A stretch of 64,000 bases of DNA from the NCBI GenBank assembly GCA_963921425.1, contig OY992833.1, positions 3,722,501-3,786,500 of the forward strand, given 5' to 3'. Positions 55,492 through 64,000 of this stretch are shown here, in pieces. The notes beneath the pieces were generated by a model that was not told where the DNA came from, ran no database searches, and saw nothing but the letters and a program-made list of their open reading frames with translations. How positions within the stretch are numbered: position 1 is the first letter of the stretch; the number at the start of each line of letters is the position of its first letter. This stretch comes from Dryas octopetala (lineage: Eukaryota > Streptophyta > Magnoliopsida > Rosales > Rosaceae). Both the position numbers and the translations under genes were made by a program.

Positions 55492-55848
55492 TTAGTCACC
55501 AGTTCTTCTGTTCCCTTTGGACCTGTCATAAACTCCATGACCTTCCCATCTGTTACAATATTATATACATATGTTAAAAACCAAAATTAATTTCATTGGA
55601 AGAAAAACAAGAAACGAAATTATGAACCCATTTTTGTTTTGGAAAATAAAGTAGTTTAATTTCATGACTTTTGGTTGATTCATTAATTTGTGATGAGAAA
55701 TTCCTTACTTGGGTGGTGGGTAGTTCCTAGGGAGGATCCTCCAAAAGACTGCATAAATCCACTGAGAGTTGTCATGAATGCACAAGCTTCTGAGGGTGTG
55801 TTGAAGCAGATGACTCACTGCTATTGGGCTCAGCTGCTCTTCTTCCAT
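55492..55848 (-). pseudogene. WNK-related / LHW-like bHLH N-terminal fragment
   Basis: Exon 1 (55848-55709) starts M-E-E-E-Q-L-S-P and encodes LLQHTLRSLC, SQWIYAVFWRILPRNYPPPK. It ends at a GTAAGG donor. Exon 2 begins at 55549 after a TAACAG acceptor, restores the frame as P-K-W-E-G-H-G-V-Y-D-R-S-K-G-N-R-R and then leaves it, with a stop at 55492. This is the start of the N-terminal domain of plant LONESOME HIGHWAY-type bHLH proteins annotated as WNK-related (usual continuation W-x-L-V-W-E-D-G). The bHLH region and the rest are absent. The correct splice signals show a genomic, not cDNA, origin. It is a partial duplication or transposon capture. Confidence 0.75.
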
Positions 55849-55982
55849 CACACTGCTACTCACTCACACTAGCTACTTTCTTACTTACTACAAATATATG
55901 TTTAGCCAATTAAGCTTCCTGATCTCAATCTTTAATTTCTCTCCTGATGGATCTTCCAATCTCTATATATATCTCTACCTAG

Positions 55983-56138
55983 CCTACTTGTATTGCCACC
56001 TAAACAAACATAGGCATGACCACAACATTCTAGCCAAGGAAAAGTCAAGAGAAAAAAACCTCCCCTGCCATTGAGACACAAACAATGAATTACTCAATAA
56101 TGATAATGAAACACTAATATACAAGTAGTTACACAAAT
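55983..56138. repeat. Direct repeat copy 2 around gene fragment
   Basis: Second copy of 55252-55406, about 730 bp away in the same orientation. A shorter third echo (TAAGTAGTTACACAAAC) follows at about 56151-56168. Confidence 0.88.
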
Positions 56139-56284
56139 TGATACTATAGATAAGTAGTTACACAAACTACAAGTACAGAAGCTAATGCCACGTTCTACCT
56201 TTTAGAAACTCAATTCCTCAACATCATTTAATAATCCATTACTTTCATTGCTTAGCATACAAACCAATCAGTGGGAGAGAAACC

Positions 56285-56365
56285 CCAAAATCTGAAATTG
56301 GAGTGCCAAAATCTGAAATTGGAGTCCTAAACCTGAAATTGAAGTCCCAAAACAGAAACCCCAAT
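56285..56365. repeat. Three-copy tandem repeat, about 26 bp
   Basis: ATCTGAAATTGGAGT-CCAAA units at about 56288, 56314 and 56339. Confidence 0.85.
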
Positions 56366-56369
56366 TCAG

Positions 56370-57102
56370 TGGTAGCATAGGCCATGTTTCTAAGCTAAGC
56401 TGAGAGAGAAAAGAGATATAGAGATAGGAAGAGAGAGACATACTTATGAGGTGGGGAGTGAGGAAGGAGGTCGATCTGGAGCTGCGGCTTCTGCTACCTC
56501 TTTCTCAAAGCGAAGGGAGGATCATCTTCGTGGTGGTTTGCCGAAGAAAGGCACCAAGATCGATCCAAGCAGGGGCAACGATTGTTCGATCAAAGACGGC
56601 AACAATGGTGAGTCGCCGAAGAAGGGAGCAGCGGCAAAGCTTGCAGACAGAGAAAGAGAGGGATCGAGATGGAGATAGACGGAGAGAAAAGAAGGAGACG
56701 GAAAGAGAATGACGGAGACGGAAGTGAGGACCGGGTTGGTATAAATTGGGCTTCTTTCAAATACCAAAAAAAGACCTGGGTCTTAAAAGTAGTGAAAGCC
56801 CAATTTTGGGCTTTATAATCATTTACTTAATTTTTTTATTTGTAATTTAATTTAAGTTTGTATAATTTTAATAAAGGTTAATTTTAATAATTTTAAATGC
56901 ATAATTAGATGTATTTAATAATGTCAAATACTCTAATTGACATGGAAATTTCATGTCATTAAGGCACCGATAAGTATGGCACCCTACACTCCCCTTAAGT
57001 ATAGTACGTGAAATGTACAAAAAGAAAATATCGAAAAAAATTGTATTAATTTCATTTAAAGAGAATTTTTCAGGGAATTTAGAGAGTACTACTTTGGAAA
57101 TT
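56370..57102. other. No gene assigned; 3' side of the glucanase gene
   Basis: A GA-rich stretch (56400-56740) opens short frames without domains. The AT-rich sequence from 56780 to 57102 would hold the 3' UTR of the minus-strand glucanase. Confidence 0.4.
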
Positions 57103-58777
57103 TTAGACCACGCCAGTTAAGTCAATCTCATAGACAGGCGTTCCATCAGCATGCAACAAGCCCCAGTGCCGCTCTATCCCTGGACCAGTCTTTTGATTTT
57201 CATCAAACAATGAAAATAGGAATGTGGGTATGACAACACCAGGCCTTGCTGGGGTCCCAAGAGGTGGTTTTGCCACCATTTTTTGTATCAAATTACGGTT
57301 GTATGTGGCAGCATTATGTACATTAGCCCCGGGCTCTTCTACGTCGCCGGAATTAGGCCACCCGGTCTCCGTTATCAGCAGCGGGATGTCGGGGTACCCG
57401 AGCTTGGCCATGGCAAAGATCAGTGAGTCCAGCATTTGGTCTAGGAGGTTAGTGTAGACCAAGCCATTTCCTGGGTCAGTGTAGTACTGAATAGTACTGT
57501 TTGCTCTAAACAATGCAAAGTCTAGGCTAATGTTGGTGGGGTTTGAAGACCAAGGAAAATAAGGGTACACATCAATGAAAAAAAACGAGTTGGTCCGGTT
57601 CAAAAACCTCAGCATTGGTGCCATGATGGTATCCAAGATATCTTCCCGAAACGCAGCGTTTGATGGAGGGAAAGTTGATTGCAACACGTCCATGGCTAAT
57701 GGGGTACCAACTTTAATGTTTGTGATGCCTTGGGCTTTAAGGGAGGTCTTAATTTTAGTCATGGCCGGGACCAAATCGTGCCATATTTGGAGATCTTGGT
57801 CTGAAAAGTAGCTGAGGACTTCGTTGCCTACGAGGAGAAATCGGATCATGGTTTCGGGGTAATAGGGGAGGACGTTGTTTCGCACCCATTCGTCAGCTTT
57901 GGTCTGGTTTGCTGCAATGCCTGAAATTTGGTTGTTTGGGACCATAATTGAGACTTGGAGACTGGTTCCGGATAGGAGTTTTAAGATCTCTGGGTTGGCA
58001 TCGTAGAGCTTCACACTCCCTGCGTTCATGGATTTGATGAGCTCAATGGATCGGTTTGGAGATGGTAAATTGTTCCCTAGCTGCCCATAGTTTATGCCTA
58101 TTTTGCTTGAAAGCTCTGCAACTGTCAAATGAAAACAGAAAATATATTGGTTTTAGTGGAAACATAACATGCAATACCAACAAAAATTAAACTAGTTGTA
58201 CGATATTTGCCAACTACTGTGGGCTACATCTTTTAGAATCAGGACCCAATTGACCTTTTTATTTTTTTAATAGTAACGGGCTCACTTGACATTCCTAGTA
58301 GAGACGCGACCCAATTACAGCTTTAGAAAGGAGCAAATAAAGATAGTCGTTTCAACTCAACATTCTGTTCACCCATTAAATGACTCAACAACTCCATATT
58401 AAATACTTTTAAAAAAAAAATGGGGGGTAAGATGTTCGTTGAAATATTTTAAAAACATGGAGAGACGGGTACGTAATTGGGTAAGCAAAAGAAGGTAGCG
58501 TGCTAAGAAGTTGGGTAAGCAAAAGAAGGTGGCGTGCTAAGAAGCGTGCATCGCCCCGTGAAAGAAAATTCCTAGATCCACCACTGGTTCCCGCAACCCA
58601 TCTAGCTACAAATAGATCTCGCTTCTATTACAAACATGATTCACAATGTAGTCTAGAATATGGTTTACCTAACATTACTATACTCAACAGATGCATAACA
58701 AAATGATTTATGTGTATTTTCACAAACATACATGAAATACCAAGGAGAGGGAAGAGAAAGAAAATGAAAGGCCCCAT
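57103..58777 (-). CDS. Glucan endo-1,3-beta-glucosidase, GH17 family
   Basis: Hydrolyses beta-1,3-glucan (callose) in the cell wall or at plasmodesmata. Two exons. Exon 1 (58777-58732) is 46 bp and encodes M-G-P-F-I-F-F-L-F-P-L-L-G-I-S, a signal peptide, with donor GTATGT. Exon 2 (58121-57103) follows a TTTGACAG acceptor and gives F-A-E-L-S-S-K-I-G-I-N-Y-G-Q. The total is 354 residues. The GH17 fold spans the whole mature protein: IGINYGQLGNNLPSP at the start, acid catalyst Glu in LLVGNEVLSY (about residue 116), FFIDVYPYFPW, nucleophile Glu in LITETGWPNSG (about 267), and FSLFDENQKTGPGIERHWGL. It ends soon after the barrel with no X8/CBM43 domain and no obvious GPI signal, so it is probably secreted. 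The frame is intact throughout exon 2. The exon 1 choice is my inference from splice signals and phase. Confidence 0.93.
58476..58545. repeat. Tandem duplication, 33-34 bp, in glucanase intron
   Basis: GGGTAAGCAAAAGAAGGT and GCGTGCTAAGAAG occur twice in tandem with one internal difference, within the 610-bp intron. Confidence 0.9.
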
Positions 58778-58835
58778 TGGATGTGTTACTGCTTTGATGG
58801 TGCAGGATATAAGTGTTTGCATGGCATAGAGCTCT

Positions 58836-58857
58836 CATGCATGCACATATATATACC
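58836..58857 (-). promoter_or_regulatory. TATA box and RY motif upstream of glucanase
   Basis: On the minus strand TATATATATG lies about 70 bp upstream of the start codon, with CATGCATG (an RY-type element) between them and another GCATGG nearby. Suggests the core promoter. RY elements are known in seed-expressed genes, but one copy is weak evidence. Confidence 0.5.
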
Positions 58858-58859
58858 AT

Positions 58860-59250
58860 GCATTGAGACCCAGAGCAACTAATATTAATGGAATGGTTTT
58901 GAAAAGGGAAGATAGCTGAATGCAGAAGGTGTGTATCTGTTAGAATGGAATAAAGATTATATAAATTAAATGTCCATGCAAGAAAGTTCTAGTCTGCTAT
59001 AGCTCAGTGATCTTTGTCAGGGTATGCAAAAGAGAACTTGATTCAATTCTTTATTATGTGTGGTCAAGAAAATGAGCAAAATATAGAAATAAGTGATAAA
59101 GTAAAAGGCAAACATTATGATATAATCGATCGATATGGAGAATCTTCTTGCCGACCTCTCTTAATTGGATTCCATTTGTTTTATCTTTCTTTCATTATAC
59201 ATACAAGTCATTTAAAGCTGATACAAAAATTAAAGTGTGTAAATCATACA
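58860..59250. other. Upstream region of glucanase, nothing further
   Basis: AT-rich. A plus-strand open frame at 59014-59412 is not convincing. Confidence 0.4.
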
Positions 59251-59252
59251 CT

Positions 59253-59460
59253 TTGGAGCACATCGAAAACTAGTTTTGGTTTGCTTGAAATACTTAATTT
59301 CATACATGATACATGGGTGATTATGAAACTCATGAAGATTAACTGTGGAGCACATCCAAAGCTAGTTCTGGTTTGTTTGATATACGTACTTAATCTCATA
59401 CATAAGACATGAATAATTTTATAATAAAAAAAAGACATGGATAATTATGAAACTGAAGAT
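59253..59460. repeat. Two-copy tandem repeat, about 93 bp period
   Basis: GGAGCACATC-AAA-CTAGTT and TGGTTTG-TTGA-ATAC followed by CTTAAT-TCATACAT occur at about 59253 and 59346. A trailing GACATG-ATAATT duplication follows. Confidence 0.85.
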
Positions 59461-59633
59461 TCTATGGACACCCATTCAGTGATCTCTGGACCCTGTACCC
59501 AATTTTTATGTTCGAAGTTTCCCATTTTATCCCTATGATTTATTCAAATTTAAAATAATTTTAAAAATTAATTCATGTTAAAAAAAATTGAAAAAAGGAA
59601 AATTTTGCATGGATGTAACCCAAAGCATGGATT

Positions 59634-60011
59634 TAGAGGTGTACAACGGGCCGGCTATTCGTGCTATGCTCGGGCTAGCCCATTTAAAATAATTGGGCTG
59701 ATTTCAGCTCGACCCAATTATTTTAAATCTTAAGCCCAGTCCAACTTATGGCCCAACCCATAACAAGGCGTGTCGAGCTAGGCTGACCCGATTAATTATT
59801 TTAAATTTATATTATTATTTAATAAATCAAAGACTTAATTTTTAAAATTCATCAACAATGTCAATATAAATATAAACGGGCTGGCCCAACAGGATATAAA
59901 ACCTTGGCCCAGCCCGGCCCATTTAATAACGGGCCGTGTCAGCCCGGGCTGACTTTAAACAGGCCGTGTTCGTGTCGGACTCAGGCCAGCGCGGCTCAAT
60001 GTACACCTCTA
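59634..60011. mobile_element. hAT-type MITE (378 bp)
   Basis: Termini TAGAGGTGTACA and TGTACACCTCTA are perfect inverted repeats. The 8-bp target duplication CATGGATT is at 59626-59633 and 60012-60019. The interior is GGGCC/GCCC-rich with AAAATAATTGGGCTGA-type inverted pieces. No coding capacity. Confidence 0.93.
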
Positions 60012-60019
60012 CATGGATT

Positions 60020-60644
60020 CCTCCCTAGCCAATACCAGACTACTAGTGGCCCCTAAAGCTATTCCCTCTCTTTCTGTTTTTCTTGTTCTCCCTCTATTAG
60101 ATACACTATGTATGTATAAAAGATATTAATAGTCATTTAGCTCACCTCTTATCATTTTTTTTCAATTTCTTCTCTTTTTCCGAGAAAATCTATAATGCTA
60201 ACACATTTAATGATGAAGAATCTATAATGTAAACATCGTATATCATACAAACACATATAATGGTGGAGAATCTATACCAAAGTAGTGAAAAGATGAATGT
60301 GTCAACATCAAGGATGAAAAATCATTTGCATAACATGCAGTGTATGCGTTGTAGAATTTTGCCTTTGTTTTCATTCAATAGTTTTGATTAAAGGTTTTTT
60401 TGTTTCAATTTTGGTATCTAAACCTTGCATTTGTCCCAATTTGATACCTAGACTATTATTTGTCATAATTTCATAACTAAAGGTTTATTTTGTCCAAATT
60501 TGATATATATTGTGACTTTTGCCAAATAATATTACTAATATACTTTGGTCATGTGCATTGCACATGTCTTATATGGACGATCAAGTTAGTCCATTTACAA
60601 AGAATAATATATCATATTAGGATAATATGTTTTTTTCTTGATGG
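60020..60644. other. No gene recognised
   Basis: Contains loose repeats TTTGATA-CTA and ATTTGTC-TAATTT (about 60395-60510), which mirror TTGGGTACC/AAATTTAAG sequence at 61450-61540. Possibly the remnant of a larger element around the X-family copy. Confidence 0.4.
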
Positions 60645-61383
60645 CTACTATTTGAACACCTCTCTCCTTCTCAATACACACCGTACTCATTTCTCATTAC
60701 ACACCCAATATTTAACTTTTTAACTTCTATAATTTCTCATGAAACACCCATAACATTCCCAGTACCCTCACCTACATAAAAAAAGAAATAAACATATAAA
60801 AAAAACAAAGAACAACCCCATACCCAACCCGACCGTCGGACCCAGCGTATCTCCTCCTCCTCCTCCTCCTCCTCTTCTCTCTCTCTCTCTCTTCCTAGAT
60901 CTCTTTCCTTCCTTCCTTCCTTCTCTCACACCCCCATGTCGGTCTCCATTTGGGTTCGACATGGGGGCTATGAGAGAAGGAATTAATGAATGAAATAAAA
61001 CTAGAAATAAAAAGAGAGAGGGAAAGAAAGAGGAGTAGGTGGATAAATCTTGTCATCCATCTCAAAACCAATTGGCAATGGGAGTAATGGTCCAAAACTT
61101 TATAAGCCACTATGCAAGACCTTACATTTTCGATGTGAGATCTTTCTCTCAACCAGAGGAGATGCGCAACGACATGGGTCAGTCCGACCGCCAGCCACGA
61201 GGGTGGTGGCAGGGTGGCAGGAGGCTATAAAGGGTGGGATGAGTTTTTTTTTTTTTTTGCGATTTATAATTTTTTTTATCCTTAATTTATGGTCTTTTGA
61301 TGTTTGGTGATCGACATTTGTAATTTCACAAATTAGACGAAGGGGGGTATGTAGTGGGAAAAGATGGAGTGGTCAAATAGTGG
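60645..61383. mobile_element. Short interspersed repeat, family X copy 2
   Basis: The ends CTACTATTTGAACAC and, read inward from the right, CCACTATTTGACCAC are inverted repeats, continuing imperfectly for about 35 bp (CACACC / CATACCCC). Block order matches 3009-3715, including the CTCCTCCTC run, the CT microsatellite and TTCACAAATT. No target duplication could be paired and no coding domain is present. Non-autonomous DNA element, class unresolved. Confidence 0.6.
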
Positions 61384-61794
61384 ACATCTTTTTCTTTCAC
61401 AAAGATTGTTTGACGGAAGTCACATTATACATCAAGTTGGGACAAAATAAGAGCTTGGGTATAAAATTGGAATAACTAATAGCTTGGGTACCTAATTTAA
61501 ATTTGAAACAATGGCTAAAATTTAAGTACCAAAATTGAAAACAAACTGTTTCTTTGGCCCTTAAATTGAAAAAAGACTTTAATTAAAAAAGAAAAGGTTA
61601 CTAAACATGCATTAAGTTTTGGGTCCTTTAATTTCCATGTCAAAATTATTAGTTTACTTATCAAGAAGGACAATCGGTTGCATTATTAAGTTCCAAGACA
61701 AAATTTGTCATTGAGAGTTCGGTCGCTCGACATAAGTATCAAGCACTCGCTAACTACATGTGCATTTGTTAACTGCATCTGTAATTTTAGAATA
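61384..61794. other. No gene recognised
   Basis: AT-rich spacer, partly inverted relative to about 60395-60520. Confidence 0.4.
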
Positions 61795-61986
61795 ATGCTA
61801 TTCTTACCACATTTCTTATACCACATTCTTATACCATCTCACGTGTCATTACTTTATTGGACAAAGTTTTTCTTTTTCTTTTTGGGTTTTTATTTTTATT
61901 TTTTAGTATCCAATGTAGGAATGCCATGTAAGTTGCCACATAAGGTGGTATGAAATTATGGTATAAAAATGTGGTATATCTAGCAC
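61795..61986. mobile_element. Stowaway-like MITE (about 190 bp)
   Basis: The left half has ACCACATTTCTTATACCA and the right half TGGTATAAAAATGTGGTA, inverted copies. TA flanks both presumed ends. The terminal few bases match less well, so the superfamily is uncertain. Confidence 0.65.
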
Positions 61987-62182
61987 TACTGGTAATTTTA
62001 TTCGTCAAAAAGCCGAGCGCTCGGTGGTCTACACACTAAACGCACAATTTTGTCTTTTAACTTAGTGATTGATTGTATTTATAGTTAAGATTCTTAATTT
62101 TCGTAGTAGAGAGAAATAAACCTAGAACTTTTTCCCTCTTTTAAAGGACACATGCATTAATTAATGAGTTTAAATAGAACGA

Positions 62183-62191
62183 GCGGGAAAA
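62183..62191 (+). promoter_or_regulatory. E2F-type site upstream of NUF2
   Basis: GCGGGAAAA, the complement of TTTTCCCGC, fits the plant E2F/DP consensus and lies 156 bp before the NUF2 start codon. Kinetochore genes are expected to peak in S/G2, so the site is plausible. Confidence 0.5.
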
Positions 62192-62346
62192 CATTCTGTT
62201 TGGTTTCCCTTCCTCTCTGTAACCACTAACCAGACATTCAGACACACAAGACAGACACAAGAATTGATTGTAATGTAAAGACCCTCTTCTCGCTCATTCA
62301 CCAGCAGACCTCAATTTCAAACAGTCCTGAAAGACGTAAGGCAGAA

Positions 62347-63402
62347 ATGTCGAAGTTCGAATACCCGAGGCTCAGTCGCACCGACATAGTCACAATTCTC
62401 GCCGAGGCTCAGATCATTTCTATTTCCGTCAACGATCTTCTCAACCCGAACCCGGATTTCGTTGCGGACCTCTACACCCGGATCCTCATCAACATTGACT
62501 TCCTCCACGAGTACTTTCCCTCCCTCTCATTAACCCTAAATTTGAAATTTCCCTTTGTTTTAAAAGCCCTAAATTTTGCGTTTTCTATTTTCTCTGAGTT
62601 CTTGCATTTCCCAGTCAGATGCTCTGTTTGATTCCCGAGAAAGAATCGATGTTTAGTTTTGAAGATTTTCTGTGCTTTTATTAGATTAGATGTTGGGTGA
62701 AGTGAGTGGAACTAATAATTTTTTTTTTTCCTTAACCAAATGGATGGTGGAATAAGACCCTAGTGCGTGTTTGGTTTCTGAGAATATGCAAGAAATTAAA
62801 AAGAGAACTTTGAACTTTGAATTTCTGTGTTCAATAGTCACTAAGAGGAGGAACTCAAGTTTCTCAGCTGTCTTACACTGGGTTCTCTTTGTTATAGAAA
62901 ATACATCTCTACCACGAAAGCTTTTCTAAAACAGCAATTTGAGTCAAGTTGATTTTATTTTCTTTGCAATGAATTAAAGATTTTTCCGGGATATGTGGGA
63001 AGAGAAAATAAATTGAAGCTTCTTTTTTGGTTTTGGGGGGGGGGGGGGGCGTGAATGGAAACTTATGCAGGGAAGATTATGATTTATAATTGTTCCTCAA
63101 TTTAGGACTAATTGTTCCTATGCTGGGAATTGAGCCTGTTATAATTGTTCCTCTAATTTATGAAGGACTTCTGATTTATGCAGGGAAGATTATGGACAAG
63201 TTGACTTTGCTGCCTTGGAGCAGCTTGAGAATCCGGATCATCATGTTGACTCAGTCCGGACCATGAACCTATACAACAGAATAAAGGAAGTGGTGGCGTT
63301 AATCGATTGCCCTAAGAGATTTACCCTCAAAGATCTTATAAGACCGGACACAGATCGGACTGAATATTTTATCAGTGCGATTCTCAATTTCTCTCTTCAT
63401 AG
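62347..63402 (+). CDS. NUF2: Kinetochore protein NUF2, N-terminal exons (partial)
   Basis: NUF2 is a subunit of the NDC80 complex that ties centromeric chromatin to spindle microtubules. Exon 1 (62347-62510) encodes MSKFEYPRLSRTDIVTILAE and on to LYTRILINIDFLHE, and ends at a GTACTT donor. Exon 2 (63184-63402) follows TTTATGCAG and encodes EDYGQVDFAALEQLENPDHH, then DCPKRFTLKDLIRPDTDRTE and YFISAILNFSLHR, ending at a GTAAG donor. Frames join cleanly (L-H-E-E-D-Y-G). These 127 residues are most of the calponin-homology head, and the coiled-coil exons lie beyond the window. The start matches the conserved YPRLSR opening of plant NUF2. Single-copy host gene, no damage seen. Confidence 0.93.
62511..63183 (+). 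other. NUF2 intron 1 with duplicated 3' end
   Basis: TTATGCAGGGAAGATTATG, which spans the true acceptor and first codons of exon 2, occurs twice: at 63063-63081 and 63177-63195. The intron also has a G-run at 63036-63050. Confidence 0.85.
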
Positions 63403-64000
63403 GTAAGATTTTGTGCAGTTATTTATTTTTATTTACTTTGGATATTTAACATTTTTGTTTAAACTTGTGTGCGATAACTAGTTATGTTATCCAGAGAAAT
63501 TCTTGTATCAGCTCTCAAAGTGTGTTTTGGATGTAAATCAGGCATGGTTGTATGATATAATTTGTGAATATTGCTAGGATTTCTTATGGAAACCAGGAGG
63601 ATGTATTTGTATAAATAAATTTCAATCAGTGTCACCGTATTTTCTTACCACAGTGACAGTACTCAGTTGAATTAATGGTAAACCAAAATTACAGTGTTCT
63701 AATAAGTGATAGGAAATTAAAAACAAAAAAAAAAAAGAAATAAATAAAATTCCTTTGCTAAGTATTCCTCAATCTTTGTGAGATGATGATTCTTCTTGTC
63801 ATTCCACTCTCAACAGGGAATAAGAATTCTACAGTCACTTGAAATGCCTTCTTAGTTGTGGATTCAAATTGACTTTCAGTTAAAGGCTTGAGCTTTAAGC
63901 TATTGTGTAAGGGCTTCTTTGTACCAGTCAATCAAATTCCGTGAAGGCTGACTTAGTTCAACAACTTACTGTATTTAACAACGGACCATCTGAAAATTGT
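63403..64000 (+). other. NUF2 intron 2 (continues past window)
   Basis: Follows the GTAAG donor of exon 2. I find no next NUF2 exon before the window ends. Confidence 0.6.

Noticed and set aside
56446-56712. 88-codon Arg/Glu-rich frame
   Set aside because: GA-rich simple sequence; no domain and no conserved start context.
59014-59412. 132-codon plus frame
   Set aside because: Crosses a recent tandem duplication and AT-rich sequence; composition is not protein-like.

Overview
This is nuclear DNA of a flowering plant, most likely a eudicot. The evidence is intron-containing host genes with plant-type introns (a GH17 beta-1,3-glucanase, the kinetochore gene NUF2 and a class III peroxidase relic), an AT-rich background, and a dense load of plant-specific transposons. 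I cannot name the species from sequence alone. About two thirds of the window is transposable-element sequence, much of it nested.

Layout. From 1 to about 13.8 kb is a mosaic: an LTR-like repeat cut by the window edge and carrying a hAT element (411-1443), a solo LTR with target-site duplication (TSD) ATAGG (3754-5620), a diverged LTR relic holding a small CACTA element (6604-8461), and a long-TIR Mutator-like element (9864-13233) with a solo LTR inside its left terminal repeat. A very young gag-only Ty3-type element occupies 14344-21382, with 636-bp LTRs differing at one position and TSD TAGCC. From 21.4 to 30.2 kb is low-density sequence with a broken class III peroxidase and a FAR1/MULE-type fragment. 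From 30.2 to 34.7 kb lie two more LTR-like repeats on the minus strand and a foldback MITE.

The largest object is an autonomous-type but decayed CACTA (En/Spm) transposon at 35314-52970, with CACTACAAG termini, TSD TAC and subterminal GGGCGACGAA repeats. It holds a TNP2-type transposase pseudogene, a second ORF remnant, a solo LTR inside a transposase intron (38300-41444), a Copia element (44862-49827) and a block of 340-380-bp tandem repeats (51040-52600).

The right end is more genic. A remarkable 30-bp-period array in which each unit is its own hairpin (54281-54875) lies next to a two-exon fragment of a WNK-related/LHW-like bHLH N-terminal domain (55492-55848). It is followed by an apparently intact GH17 glucanase gene (57103-58777, minus), three MITE-like elements, and the first two coding exons of NUF2 (62347 onward, plus), which continues past the window. 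The host genes show no functional link to one another.

The observations I rate highest are the hairpin minisatellite with pair-preserving unit differences, the homology between the CACTA tandem repeats and the foldback MITE 20 kb away, the captured or duplicated gene fragments flanked by direct repeats, and the Copia LTR with non-canonical TG...CT ends.
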